Shown here piece by piece: positions 11,996 through 23,803 of a stretch of DNA of 64,000 nucleotides. A model generated the notes under the pieces. That model saw nothing but the letters and a program-made list of their open reading frames with translations, was not told where the DNA came from and made no database searches. Location: assembly GCA_951802425.1 (NCBI GenBank), contig OX637794.1:2666001-2730000 (forward strand). The letters are read 5' to 3'. Source of the DNA: Clavaria fumosa. Lineage: Eukaryota; Basidiomycota; Agaricomycetes; Agaricales; Clavariaceae. The number at the start of each line of letters is the position of its first letter. Position 1 is the stretch's first letter. Both the position numbers and the translations under genes were made by a program.

Positions 11996-13367
11996 ATGGC
12001 TTTCTTCCAATCTAGACCCCAATTAAGCAAGTCAACGCAGAAAAACGTAGAACCCGCGCTGCAACCATGGGTTGAGAAATAGTGAGTACGGCTGTGGTGC
12101 TTTTTACCCCATATTCAATCAATTCTTCAGTCGCCCTAAGACAATTGACGATGTATCTGCTCAGGAGCATACGATAGCAGTGCTCAGGAGAACATTATCG
12201 TCAACAAATGTGCGGCTTCATGTTCTACGCTGCAAGAGTCTTCCTGACGTTTTATGCAGCTTCCTCACATGTTGTTCTACGGTCCACCGGGCACAGGTAA
12301 AACCTCCACAATTCTCGCCTTGGCCAGGCAACTGTTCGGGCAAGTTCCCATGCAATCAAAGTGGTTTCAGCTGTAACCTACGATGGTGTCCAGACCTGAC
12401 AACTTTCGCTCTCGAGTTCTCGAACTCAATGCCTCCGATGAGCGTGGCATCAATGCTGTTCGCGACAAGATCAAGGAGTTCGCTAGACAAACTCCTCGCG
12501 CCCAAGTTATCGCGTCAGATGGCCAGAAGTATCCATGCCCGCCGTATAAAATTGTCATTTTAGACGAGGCGGATTCTATGACACAGGACGCACAAGGTGC
12601 CTTACGCCGCATCATGGAAACGCATGCTCGAATAACTCGCTTCTGCCTCGTCTGTAATTACGTCACAAGGTGATTTATTCCCTACCCTATGCATATATTC
12701 TTCTAATAGCATCGAACACCAGAATCATCGAGCCTCTAGCCTCGCGTTGCTCTAAATTTCGATTTACCCCGCTCGACGCTGGCTCCACTACGTCCCGACT
12801 CTCTTACATAGCCACTTCTGAGAACATATCCGTCCTCCCCGACGTCATAGGTGCCCTGATAACCACTTCTTCAGGTGACCTCCGCCGCGCTATCACGTAT
12901 CTCCAATCTGCTTCTAGACTCTCTGCATCAACCAACCCACCAACGCTTATAACCGTCCGCGACATCCAAGAAATCGCGGGCGTTGTGCCTGACGCCACGA
13001 TTCATGACTTTGCTGCCACGCTGGGTATAGAAACTAGTCATGGAGTGGACCGGACTGTCTCCCGGTCACGAATGGGCTTTGATGCTATCAAGAAGAAGGT
13101 CACAGGGTTGATAAGGGAAGGCTACCCTGCAGCTCAAATACTGTCACAGGTTGGTCAGAGTATCTTTGAACCCCGATTATCGGCTGATCGTAGGACGCCT
13201 TGCAGCTACATGATCTCGTCATGTTTCACCCAGCATTGACCGCGCGCCAAAAGTCCATGTGTGCACTCGCGTTCGCAGAAGCAGATAAGGCGCTTTGTGA
13301 CGGTGGTGATGAAGAACTCTGGACACTCGAAATCGCCTGCAGAGTGAGCAAGGCGGTTGCACCTTGA
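11996..13367 (+). CDS. RFC2: replication factor C small subunit (Rfc2 type)
   Basis: AAA+ subunit of the clamp loader that puts PCNA on DNA. The ATG at 11996 gives MAFFQSRPQ and an exon ending at PWVEK; splicing continues as [14 protein letters not shown]. Motifs: Walker A in [29 protein letters not shown], Walker B in [18 protein letters not shown], sensor 1 in [24 protein letters not shown], and sensor 2 in [16 protein letters not shown]. The EYPCPPYK-like [17 protein letters not shown] and the AGVVP segment point to yeast Rfc2 (human RFC4) rather than the other small subunits. It ends at the TGA at 13365-13367 after a short helical collar domain. Confidence 0.9.
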
Positions 13368-13762
13368 CTCCCTTGACCCTTGATCATGCCGATCACTTGT
13401 GGAGGTATCTGAGCAGCGCCCTGATCCTGTTCATGTCATGCTATACGGTTTACTTCGACTACTACCCTCTTGAATGAAACCTATAGATTCAGCTAACCGT
13501 GATGTCCACAATGTTACATTATGTAAATCAGCAAAGCAAACAGCTAAACAATACGTTAAGCGCGTTAAGCGCTCAAGGCATCGAACACGATACAAGATCT
13601 GCAGTACATAAGATACCTGTCAAAGCATTGAGAATACAGCAATAGAGCACGTCGACAAGATGAAAGAAGTGGGGCGTGTAAGTACAGTGGGTTCATGTAG
13701 CAATAAGAGAAGCGGTGAGGACGGTACGGCATTGTTCCCCAGTGAGATTACAGCATCGTTGG
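13368..13762. other. gene-free gap between RFC2 and the exportin paralog (convergent 3' ends)
   Basis: About 400 bp between two convergent stop codons. It is AT-rich in places and contains repeated GCGTTAAGCGC-like words near 13556-13575 (a small local repeat of CGTTAAGCG). I see no coding potential or RNA gene. Confidence 0.5.
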
Positions 13763-16700
13763 TCAAATGTCTTCGTCTTTCTCCACCGATTTAAGCATGC
13801 CTGGAATGTGCATGGCGACGTCGTGTTCTTGCTGGGCCTTCCGGTGCGCTTTTGCCTCCTGCTCTTCAAGGAATAGATCCGTGTTATCGCCTGCGAATTC
13901 TTTCAACTGGATCAAGAAGTCGCGCAATGCAAGCTTAAAGCGGCCAATATCTCTGTGGAATGCCACGAGATTCGCGACGAAGGTCTGGATTCTCGAACTG
14001 TACATATGGTTGCGTTTATGAGACGGTATAGCGATGTCAAACAAGTGATTGAAAAACTAACTCGTGCACATATGGAAACGCCTTCTTGAGTAAGCTGGTG
14101 GTGTATTCTCTCATGAATTTCGCGTTCGTGATGTTCGGGTCAGCGTCAGCGCTGAACAACGGGCTGCGTATGCTATCTGTTTCCACTAGCTGGTACATAT
14201 GTGCCAGAATTTGACTTTGAAGCCGGAAGCCGCTCTTGTGTTCCGTGTCTGTGAGAACGAAGTATATGTCCTGGATGATGCTAAGGAAGTAGTGTTGAAA
14301 GAAGATGTCAGATATCGCAGAATCCACGTTGTCAAAATTATTGAGGAGTTCCAGACACACTGTAGGATAACAACAATCAGCAATGGACTCAAATGTCATG
14401 AAGAAAGCACATACAGTTCAAAGCAATTTCTGCAATGTCTCTCATGCTGTGCTTGATCCCCCACATAATGCTGTCCATGAACAGCTTGAAGTTCTGCGGC
14501 GAGATCTCAAGCAATGCTAGAACCACGGGTCAGAGGCCAGAACGGGGATACCCCTTCGAAGACTTCCACCTTGAAAACAATGCATGTTGATCTCCCGAAG
14601 AAGTCTATAAAATCCGGACCTGTGCTCTGGATATTCGATGAAGTCACGATTGATCATGTGTAGGGTTGACTTGAAGACGGTATCCAGGATGGCATGGACC
14701 TGGTGTTTGAGTAGAGACTGGATAGCGAAAAAGCCATCACTTCAAAACGAGATATATGCGCTTTCGCTTACCCCAAGTCGACTTGTGATAGTTGCCATTA
14801 AGTTCAGCACGTCTGCATCCCTTGCCACAGGTACGTTCGCATTATAGTCACCCAACACGGCGTCTAGGAGTGGTGGCAAGAAGTTTGCACTGACAGCTTC
14901 TAATTGTTCCGTCTTATTGATGTACGTTTCCAGTAGTCTCAATACACCCTTTTTTACCGCGCGTAATTGCCGGACTTTGACTATCCTAGTAGAAACAGAC
15001 CCTGCACCAGAAATGATACGACGAACCAGGAGCAACAGCATAGACCAGCTTACATTTACGTCTAACGGTCTCGTTGATGACCCCGCTAGCAGCTTTGTAC
15101 AAGCCTAGCATGTCTAGGAAGATACGACCAATTTGAGAAAGATAAGAGTTGCCAACGGAAGAGCATAGTGCCACATTCGTCTTAATGATATTTGACAGAC
15201 TCGCGACATGTTCTGGATCGCCAAGCACATCTATACCGCTCGCCGCACGTGCCATCAGGGCATCCCACTATGAAACTCAGAAATGCGTCCGTTTATCTGA
15301 AGACGGATGTTAAAAAGACGTACGGAACTATTCGGCAATTCCATGAGTTTCCCGATGAGCTTCTCTTGATGATGCTTATTAGGGTGCGCAGATATCATGT
15401 AACCCACGGCTTCATAAAAGATGTGAACCTGAAAAGATGGTGTTCAGAATTAGCGGAGGACATGCACACTTGGATACAAACTTGTTGCGCCGAGAGGTCC
15501 AATGTGTAGTGATATAGTAATCGGAGAATTTCATCCACAAAAGTTTCTCGTTCGTCACGCCGTTGCATTACAAAATGACGTTTGCATTTCTGTGAAATTT
15601 TAACAAAAGTATCGCAAGCCATATCTTGGACACCTGTTCGATATCAGTCAGCAGGCAGGGAGTACATTGAGATGATCGAGCCGTACCGTCATGCGTTTCG
15701 TGCATGAACTCGAATATTTTTTTGACCACGATCTTGAGGAATTTCCATTGCGTCTTGAGAAAACGCGGGTACTGGCCAACGATGTACATGATATTGGAAG
15801 ATAGGACGGCTTTAGCGTCCGAGCCACGCATTTTCTCCACGAGACTCAGGAGAGTCTTGATCACGGCCACCAGGAATCTTTTTTCTGTCTCCTCTTCTGT
15901 TCATATGGAAGGACCCAAGTCAGGTTATCCAGTGACAGTAAAATCCCCGCTGTGCCTGACTTACCCATAGATCCAGAAATTGATCCGATTGACCAACACA
16001 GAGAGTTGAGCTTCCTCCATGACCACTCAGAACCGTCTGCTTGTTTGGCAAGCTTCTCGGACAGTATGGCTTCTGTGTCAATGACGTCCAGATGCGTGAG
16101 GTAGACAAGAAGTTCGCGCATTTGCTTGTAGAGTGCAATAGAGTCGATTTCCTTCATAACTTCTCGTACGATCTCTCCTTCTTCATTCTCAGTGATCAGG
16201 ACCTAATGGCATGTCAGAAATAATCTAGGGATAGAAGAATTGCACGTGCTTCCTCAGGCTTGACCATTCGCTCGATTGCTACCAACCGCAGGTTCGATAA
16301 AACGTCGGCATAAATCTGGCGGCGATTGGCCACGGCGTTTGACCCTTCACTGGTTTCACCAAGGCCTGACACAGTCATAGGATCGTGATCGCATGCAGCC
16401 TGCATTTCGTCATACAGCTCTGAGACAAGCTTTATCCAGTATTCCAAGCAAATCTTGAAAATATCTTTTTCCTTGACCTGGCTGATTTGGATCATGTAAA
16501 AATGTGCGTTTAACAAGACGTCCCGATGCACTTCGCCCTCGATGATCTTCACGTGGCTCGTGAGGAAATTAACCAAGAATAGCGCAAGGTTGAGGAGGAA
16601 TTCTCGGCCAGCGAAGCTCGTCTTCGTATAAGCTTTCGCGATATTTGAACCCAAAGGGATCATATGATTGATAGATGTCATGCTCATTTTGAAGAAAGCC

Positions 16701-17821
16701 ACAAATTTCTGGTCGTAATCTGAACCAGTTTTCAAAGCAGCAATTTCAGCCAGGCATTTGAGTGTCACATTCCGAAACTGGCGGGTCTCAAGAAACTGAG
16801 GATTGAATCAACATCGATGCGAAGAAGATTAGACATGGACACACACGCGCACGAGCAGTATATCAATGATTTGGGTCTCGAATATGAACTCCAGAGGTAT
16901 CCAGTTCAAAAACTTCAGCAATGCCTCCATCGTTGTCTTGATTACACTTTCCTTTACTTCTTCTTCCAACATTTCGCAGCACAACTTGAAGATCTCAGTA
17001 AAATCGCCACGCATTTGATTTTCTAGGGCCTTGATCCTCGCCTGCGTCATCTGATCGCCTGGAAAATCAAATATTTCCTCCGAGAGCAGCTTGAGAATGG
17101 CCATATTGTTTTCGCAAAGGGACTTGCTGGTTCTTGACGACTCGACGAGCTCTTTCGTGAAAGTCGGCCAGTTGTGGGGCCATTCTTGTTTCAAAATCTG
17201 GTGTCATCAAAATGCTGCACCAAGTGGCAGGAAGAAGACAGACTCAACATGAACGAGGACTAAATTCAACTTGTTCCCGTAGGACCTTTTTTCCTTTCTC
17301 AATTTCGCACCACCTAAAGAGCCTTGAACGATCACACCAACGATGAAGTTCCGTACTCCTGATACAACATAAGGTAAAATGTTTGTTGCGGTATGGTAGA
17401 ACGGACCTTGCCGTTGACTGTCTGATAACGATTTCCATCTAGTTGTAACGAGCTGCTCGAGTATTCGTAAGCCCAAAAACTGCACAGATTCAGCCTACTA
17501 TGCAAGTCAATCCACAAACTAGCGTACCTTCGCCTGAGTACGCGACGATTGCTGAACAATCTCAGGCACCCTTGTCCACGCGTCAGGATGGTCTTGGAAG
17601 GTTATCAAGGATTGGTGGGCAAAAGTGCGCTATGGATCCCATGCAGTTAAACATCATGGTACGCGAAGAGCATTTTGACGTACATCCTTTCCCGAACATG
17701 TGTAAAATGTCACGACAAGTTCGTCGAACCTTGCGACATTGAACGGACCACCAAAATCCAGCAGCATCTGTTAGTCTCATTGTCAATTATGAATGCGAAT
17801 TGGAGGATTTATACATACCAT
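13763..17821 (-). CDS. diverged exportin-1 (CRM1) paralog without the leptomycin cysteine
   Basis: A complete, many-exon CRM1-type nuclear export receptor (HEAT-repeat karyopherin that binds leucine-rich export signals with RanGTP). The start is an ATG at 17821; a phase-0 intron after the first codon leads to [11 protein letters not shown], matching the intron near codon 2 of the second copy. Readable segments: [108 protein letters not shown] and, at the end, [14 protein letters not shown] followed by an acidic DEDI tail. In the export-signal groove the canonical LLGLCE is LLSLVE (Val codon at 15838-15840), and Lys and Ala of the human groove (534 and 541) are Ser. No frameshift or internal stop is seen, so it is not an obvious pseudogene. 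Export substrates unknown. Confidence 0.85.
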
Positions 17822-18062
17822 TCTCTGCCACTGCTGAATGGCGGACGCGGCGCATATTCAGCCCGCGCCACCTTACTCTAGAGCCCGATCAATGTGCCCG
17901 ACTGGTCACGTGCTGTTCGACGCTCGTGGCCAACGCGCTGTAGGATCGCGTCGGAGGCTTTCACTGGAGAGCGGCGGTTCGGACCACAATTTGTCTATTC
18001 GCACAGTACATTCTACTATCCACGCGGTTCTTGGTTTTCTTTCTGCACTATCCTCCAGTTGA
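17822..18062. promoter_or_regulatory. upstream region of the exportin paralog
   Basis: Short intergenic stretch 5' of the exportin paralog. It contains a CACGTG palindrome (E-box type) at 17907-17912. I see no TATA box and no coding sequence that I can support. Confidence 0.35.
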
Positions 18063-18305
18063 CTAACCGTTGCCCAAGCAGCGTTTTACCAGACCCGGAT
18101 ACCTAAAGGCTGACACCGTGGCGCCGAAGACCGCGTTCCTCACCCTGTGGATGCTCTGTAAGTCGAGTATTTTTCCGTATGCAGCGTTTTCCACTTTGGG
18201 ATTATAATTCTTTGTCTCATATTCATCCACGGCTTTCTGTTCCTGTGCTCGTGCTAGTTGGATATTTTTCCTACAGACCGTTTCCTCAAAATTGCGCCTT
18301 TCCAC
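18063..18305 (-). CDS. short hypothetical ORF, possibly part of a small spliced gene
   Basis: An 80-codon frame on the minus strand between the exportin paralog and CDC25. The readable part is charged and helical (KNIQLARAQEQKAVDEYETK, then NPKVENAAYGKILDLQSIH). It is followed by a possible intron, GTGAGG donor to a TTTAG acceptor, before a short tail ending at TAG. An upstream exon beyond 18305 is likely but I could not fix it. I do not recognise a family. The gene would be divergent from CDC25, which starts about 200 bp away. Confidence 0.3.
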   Translation of the reverse strand: MERRNFEETVCRKNIQLARAQEQKAVDEYETKNYNPKVENAAYGKILDLQSIHRVRNAVFGATVSAFRYPGLVKRCLGNG

Positions 18306-18510
18306 GTCGCCGCTCTCGTGTTGATACCTGAGTCTGAATTATGTCAGTTTGCCTTCTCAAATTTGGCACTGTTCTCATCCTGAGCCTAGTTTATTTCAAC
18401 CCAGCCTTGACATCGCGAGCGGCTCTCACGTTTATCGCCCTGTCGTTCTCCCTGTTCTTAGGCGCTTACAATTAAACTATTTTCATTTAGATTTCCCCCA
18501 ACTAGACGTC

Positions 18511-20773
18511 ATGGTCGAATTTGTTCAGGACCCAGCGTGGAAATCATCGGTTATTGCCTCTGGAGAAGATGCTGACGACTCCTTATCGGATCTGGAGCTC
18601 TCCTTCGCATCAGGCATATCTTTACAATCTCCTGATCGGTCAATGTCGTCTGAGGTGAACCATTTGGATTTGATGGACATCTCACCTGCACCGCCTCCAA
18701 GTCTCTGGCAGGATGTAGAGACGCATCTCACCTCAAAGCGCCGCACCCGAGCATACACCAGTGCCGCTCGCCTTTTTGGCGATGATTCCACCATTAGCCC
18801 CCCGTCCATGAAGACTTTCGCCAAGCAAAGTCGACCTCTACCAGCTGCCACGCTGCAAGACTGGACGTCAAACGCACAATACATTGACCTTGCAGTTGGG
18901 ACGTCTCAGGGGGCGGTACGTCTCGTTATGAACCAGGGGAATAGCTAGGCCTGATCATGTTTCCTTCTCGTCTGTCAGCCGCCAGAGGAATTACTCTTAT
19001 CCGGACAGGAAGATGCCATGGAAGTTGATACATCTTTCGTCGGCGTCGAGAAGCTCCTACTGCCTGGCTCGCCCAGTACTGCAGGCAGCCCGCATCGGTC
19101 TCCACCCCCCCTCACACTGTCCGCTGCGCCAACCGTGACGCAGTTCAATAGTCTCTTCTACGATACGGGCTCTCCTGATAATCTGGCCAAGGAATTTTCA
19201 CCGCCTCCAAGCAGTGGAAGGCCCCGGTCGCTCTCGCCCCCGCCCGCTTATCTTGAGGCGGTTGACCGTTGTTCATCCCCGCCGGTGTTAGATTCTTCAC
19301 CTTCAGTATCTAAACTTGAGAGGATAAGGAGCGGGCCTCTCCTCGATCGCCTTGGCAAACCCGCATTTCCAGGACTTGGTGCTCCTCCCGCCGATCTCAA
19401 GCGATCACATCGCCCTGTTCTGTCGGCTATGATACCTTTCGATGGTTCAAGGCTTCACTCCGCCCACACAGAGTTACCCAAGAATTATTTCTCTACGGCA
19501 GAGGGTTACGAGCCACCCTCTCGTCGCGCAATTTCCGCACTTTTACCCCCAGCCGATTATCTTGAATTGTCCTCGCCTATCAGTCCATTGGATGGGATGA
19601 TTGAAGCATCTTCCCCTGCGCAAGCATATACCAGTCGGCAGCGGAATAAAGGCACCCAGCCCCTTCTCGATGTAGGTGACCAGCAACCTGTAGCAGCGGC
19701 TTCGGCAGCCGTGAAATATGAGGTCAACCTGGCGGAGAGCCCGAGCGCTAGATATATGAGGGCAGGTATACCTGGATTTGGAGACCAGGAGGCACATGGA
19801 AAAATTTTGCCGTGTCATAAAGCGTCAGAAGATGGACTAATGAGGATAAGTTGCCAGACGGTACGAGGTAGCAAAGGGGTTCATATCACTCATTCTCACG
19901 CTCTTTGTTTGCTAGCTGGATGATATGCTTGATGGGCGCTACAAATCAAGAGTCGCAGAGTTTCATGTGGTCGATTGCCGCTTCGACTACGAATACAACG
20001 GTGGCCATATTCCCGGTGCTATCAACGTCCGAACTGCAGCCGTCGTGGAAGATCTCTTCCTTGGCGCCGAAATGCGGAAGCCGGAACCTTGTACTAGCGC
20101 AGACTTGACAAAGAAGACGGTGATTGTGTTCCACTGCGAGTTCAGCGCAAAGAGAGCTCCCACTTTGTAAGTTGCCTACGCGCGATTCGACCACCAGACC
20201 ACTTATTTTTCACGCAGCGCGAAGCATCTGCGGGCAAAAGACCGCGCGCTGAATCATCATGTATACCCCAAGATTCACTACCCGGAGTTGTACATTCTGG
20301 AAGGCGGGTACTGCCAGTACTACAAGAATTTTTCCGCGCGTTGCCAGCCACAAGGTTACATCAGCATGGATGATCCCCTTCATGCAGAGTCGCGCAGGGA
20401 AGACCTTGATCAGTTTCGAAAAACGAAATTTGGACGAGTCAAGTCGTACGCCTACGGGGATGGCGAATCAACCATGTTTTCAGGGAATGGGGGAAGCCTT
20501 ACCAAGAGGAACACGGCGCCGAGTGGGACTGTAGCTGGAAGCGGAACCATCAGTGTTTCTACAGCGGCAAACGCGGCGAGGACAAGACGAGTCTGTGGAA
20601 CTTTGAAGACACTCATTGAAGACGAGAAGTCGACGCGGGGCGAAGAAGATGCGCCCGGTTTCAGCCCATGCCCACCAACTAGCAAAGGCTCTGTGAGGCA
20701 GAGAGGCTTGAATGCCCAACGACGCCTTTCAAGGGCGGAAACTTTTGGACCGGCGAAGATGGTCTGGAGATAA
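18511..20773 (+). CDS. CDC25: Cdc25-type M-phase inducer phosphatase
   Basis: Dual-specificity phosphatase that removes inhibitory phosphates from Cdk1 at mitotic entry. The ATG at 18511 gives MVEFVQDPAWK. A long Ser/Pro-rich regulatory region follows with many SP/TP sites (SPISPLDG, SPPPAYLEAVD). The rhodanese-like catalytic domain then reads LDDMLDGRYKSRVAEFHVVDCRFDYEYNGGHIPGAINV, with the HCx5R active site as HCEFSAKR near 20135-20155, then YPELYILEGGYCQYY. The C-terminal tail is basic and Ser-rich. Introns fall at about 18915, 19865 and 20167. Family length and order are normal. The SP/TP sites suggest phosphoregulation. Confidence 0.92.
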
Positions 20774-21366
20774 ACGGAATGTACCACAGCTTCAATCTTA
20801 CCACAAGGACGCACCTATCTCAAGCAATTCCAACATCATGTTCATGTTTTCAACATCGCTGAATTTTCGAGCCTCGCAAATCCTTCAGCTTTTCCCTCCA
20901 CAACTCAAGGTCCAATGTACGTCACCCGGCACCAATCCATTGCAACACTCAATCTCAGTCCCGAATCCCGAGCACGTAAAGGAAGCACCGCGATCTCTTC
21001 TCCTTGAGCGAGGGAAGCTCTATTCCTAGCTTGAATATTGTCTCGCGTACCTTCTCTCGCTCATCAACATTTCTCGTTTCTGCTCTTGTTATTGAGTTCC
21101 TGCTCTCCAGCTCCGCCGCAATCGCTCGGCCTTGGCTTCACCTCGCGTATCTCATGACTGTTATTTTTACGATTTAGAGACGATCTCATATTTTTTACCT
21201 GTGAATCTCATTCACGAATATATGACCTGATTACAGGAGCTAGCCGTTGCAATCGAGTTGTCGAAGTAGCACACGTCCTGACTTAGCGTGAGAGATCTTG
21301 GGGCGCGGCTCGCGCAGATCTTACACGCGTCTGTCCAATAACGTACCTCTGCTGCATAGTTCTGCG
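20774..21366. other. gene-free region upstream of CCT1
   Basis: About 590 bp between the CDC25 stop and the CCT1 start. The only long frame (20712-21029) is low-complexity and overlaps the CDC25 tail, so I reject it. An ACGCGT hexamer occurs at about 21326-21331, some 35 bp before the CCT1 ATG. Otherwise it is CT-rich leader-like sequence. Confidence 0.45.
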
Positions 21367-23453
21367 ATGTTTCAACATAATCCACAAGCAGGGGCATTCT
21401 TTGGAGGTGATCGTGTATCTGGTCAAGACATTCGAGATCAAAATGGTGTGTGTAGATTGGTCCACTGGCAACAGCAACAGCTGAGCACTTTGTTGCCTCG
21501 TCCCGCACGATCGTGCAGTTACCGCCGCGCAATCAATCGCGAATATAATCAAAAGCTCTCTTGGCCCTATGGGCCTTGACAAAATGCTTGTCGATAATAT
21601 GGGCGTGCGTTTCTATTGCTCGTTGAATCACGCCTCGTACTCAAGATAGACCCAGGAAGTAACCATATCCAACGACGGTGCCACTATCCTTGGTCTTCTG
21701 GCAGTCGAGCACCCAGCAGGCAAGATTTTCGTTGACCTTGCGCAAAAGCAAGACAAGGAGGTTGGTGATGGGACGACTTCAGTCGTAATCATCGCAGCAG
21801 AGCTTTTGCGGAGGGCGAATGAGCTCGTCAAGCAGAGAATTCACCCAACCACCATCATCACCGGGTATCGGCTCGCGTGCCGTGAAGCAGTGAAGTTCAT
21901 GCAAGACCAGCTAAGCGTTAAGACCGACGCACTGGGTCGGCAAGCCCTGGTAAATGCTGCCAAGACGAGCATGTCGAGTAAGATCATTGGCGGGCAAGTG
22001 AAGTTTTCATATTGATGTGACATTATGCCAATCCCTGTACCCTTCAGCGACGATGATTTGTTCGCACCGATGGCCGTGGACGCCATGCTTGCTGTGAAGA
22101 CAATCAATATGCGAGGTGACATCAAGTATCCCGTGAAAGCTGTCAACATCCTTAAAGCGCATGGGCGAAGTGCAAGGGAGTCGCTATTTGTACAAGGCTA
22201 CGCGCTCAACTGCACCGTCGCCAGTCAAGGCATGTACTGTTATTTCGACAAAACTAAGGAAAATCATCCATCCTCTGACTATCCCTGGAACAGCGATGAA
22301 AAAGCGGATAACAAACGCTAAGATTGCATGCTTGGACATAAATCTTCAGAAGATGCGCATGCAGCTTGGCGTGCAGATATTGGTTGATGATCCCGATCAG
22401 TTGGAGGACATCAGAAAACGGTGCGAATATCCCTTTTCACGTCGTGTCTAGTCTGACTATATCGCCCCACACGCCAGCGAAGTTGAAATTACCCTCGAGA
22501 GAATTCGAAAGATTTTGGCCGCGGGCGCCAACGTCATTTTGACCACCAAAGGTATAGATGATTTGTGCCTCAAGGATTTTGTGGAAGCGGGCGCCATGGC
22601 CGTCCGTCGATGCAGAAAAGAAGACCTGCGTCGGATAGCAAAAGCCACAGGTGGCACCCTCATCTCAAGCATGGCTAATCTAGAGGGAGAAGAAACATTC
22701 GAGGCGAGCTATCTTGGCACCGCGGACGAGGTCGTACAAGAGCGGATCTCAGATGACGAACTCATCCTGATCAAGGGGACGAAAGTAGTTAACTCAGCAT
22801 CGATTATCCTGAGAGGGGCGAATGATTACATGTTGGACGAGATGGAGCGGGCTCTACACGATTCGCTTTCCATCATCAAGCGGACGCTCGAGAGCGGATC
22901 AATTGTACCCGGCGGTGGCGCGGTGGAAACCGCTCTAAGCGTCTACCTGGAGAATTTTGCGACGACATTGGTTTGCTTTCTCATTAAATTTTGCAGCGAA
23001 ATCACGCTTATGGCCTTGTAGGGATCTCGAGAGCAGCTGGCCGTCGCTGAATTTGCAAGCGCACTCTTGGCCATACCAAAACAGCTCGCGGTCAATGCGG
23101 CGAAGGACGCGACGGAGCTCGTCGCAAAGTTGCGTTCTTATCACAATACTGCCCAGAACGCGCCAGCAGGTGACCCGAAGAAGGTACTCCTGCGTTACGG
23201 ATTGGACCTTGTCGATGGTGACGTCCGGGATAATGTGGCGGCTGGCGTTCTCGAGCCCACGATGAGCAAGGTCAAGAGCCTAAAGTCGGCGTTTGAAACG
23301 GCCGTGACGATTTTACGGATTGATGACGCTATCCAGTGTGTCCCAGGTGAGCCATTATTAGTGTGGAACTGCGGGATGGTGCATGACCAATCTATCCAAC
23401 CTCAGAACCCAAAGGTGAACGCGATTCACATGGACACTGAATCCTCCCTGTGA
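21367..23453 (+). CDS. CCT1: T-complex protein 1 subunit alpha (CCT1)
   Basis: Subunit of the cytosolic TRiC/CCT chaperonin that folds actin, tubulin and other proteins using ATP. The ATG at 21367 gives [19 protein letters not shown] and DIRDQN. After the first intron the protein reads [20 protein letters not shown], then [33 protein letters not shown] (the Asp of GDGTT is catalytic), [10 protein letters not shown] and, after several introns, [62 protein letters not shown] and [21 protein letters not shown]. It ends near HMDTESSL. The [12 protein letters not shown] and KIACLD features identify the alpha subunit. One intron (22230-22293) begins with GC instead of GT. Confidence 0.92.
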
Positions 23454-23803
23454 CGTAGAAGGTGTAAAGAATTATAGTAGCGTACCAAATGAAGAGTTAG
23501 CCACACTTGTGGTTCAATTTTGTGAAGTGTGATGTTGGAATTCCCTTCGAAGCATAAGCGTTGACCGGTTGACCTCGAGAAGCGTTTGGGTCACGTGTGG
23601 CGTGTTTTCGCTGCGCTGCTTAGTACCGTAACCACACAGTTGGCGCCCCGCCTCGCGTATCACGCTCTTTTGCTAGCCCACCGCGTGTAACGTCCCCGCC
23701 AGCTAGCCACTCTCTCACCGGGATCAAGGCTCCGTTACATCTAGGCCACCCTCGGCCGATTTCTATTCACTGGAGCCACGTCTGACGACCAAGCCCCACT
23801 CCA
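23454..23803. promoter_or_regulatory. CCT1/CDC27 intergenic region
   Basis: About 350 bp holding the CCT1 3' UTR and the CDC27 promoter. A CACGTG palindrome lies at 23592-23597. There is a CT-rich leader just before the CDC27 ATG and no clear TATA box. Confidence 0.35.

Noticed and set aside
13763..17821. The exportin paralog as a self-resistance gene inside a biosynthetic cluster for a CRM1 inhibitor
   Set aside because: No polyketide synthase, NRPS, terpene synthase or tailoring enzyme lies nearby; the neighbours are housekeeping genes. Resistance itself remains possible, but a cluster is not supported.
13763..17821. The exportin paralog as a pseudogene
   Set aside because: Every conserved CRM1 block can be read through with plausible splice sites, and I found no internal stop or frameshift.
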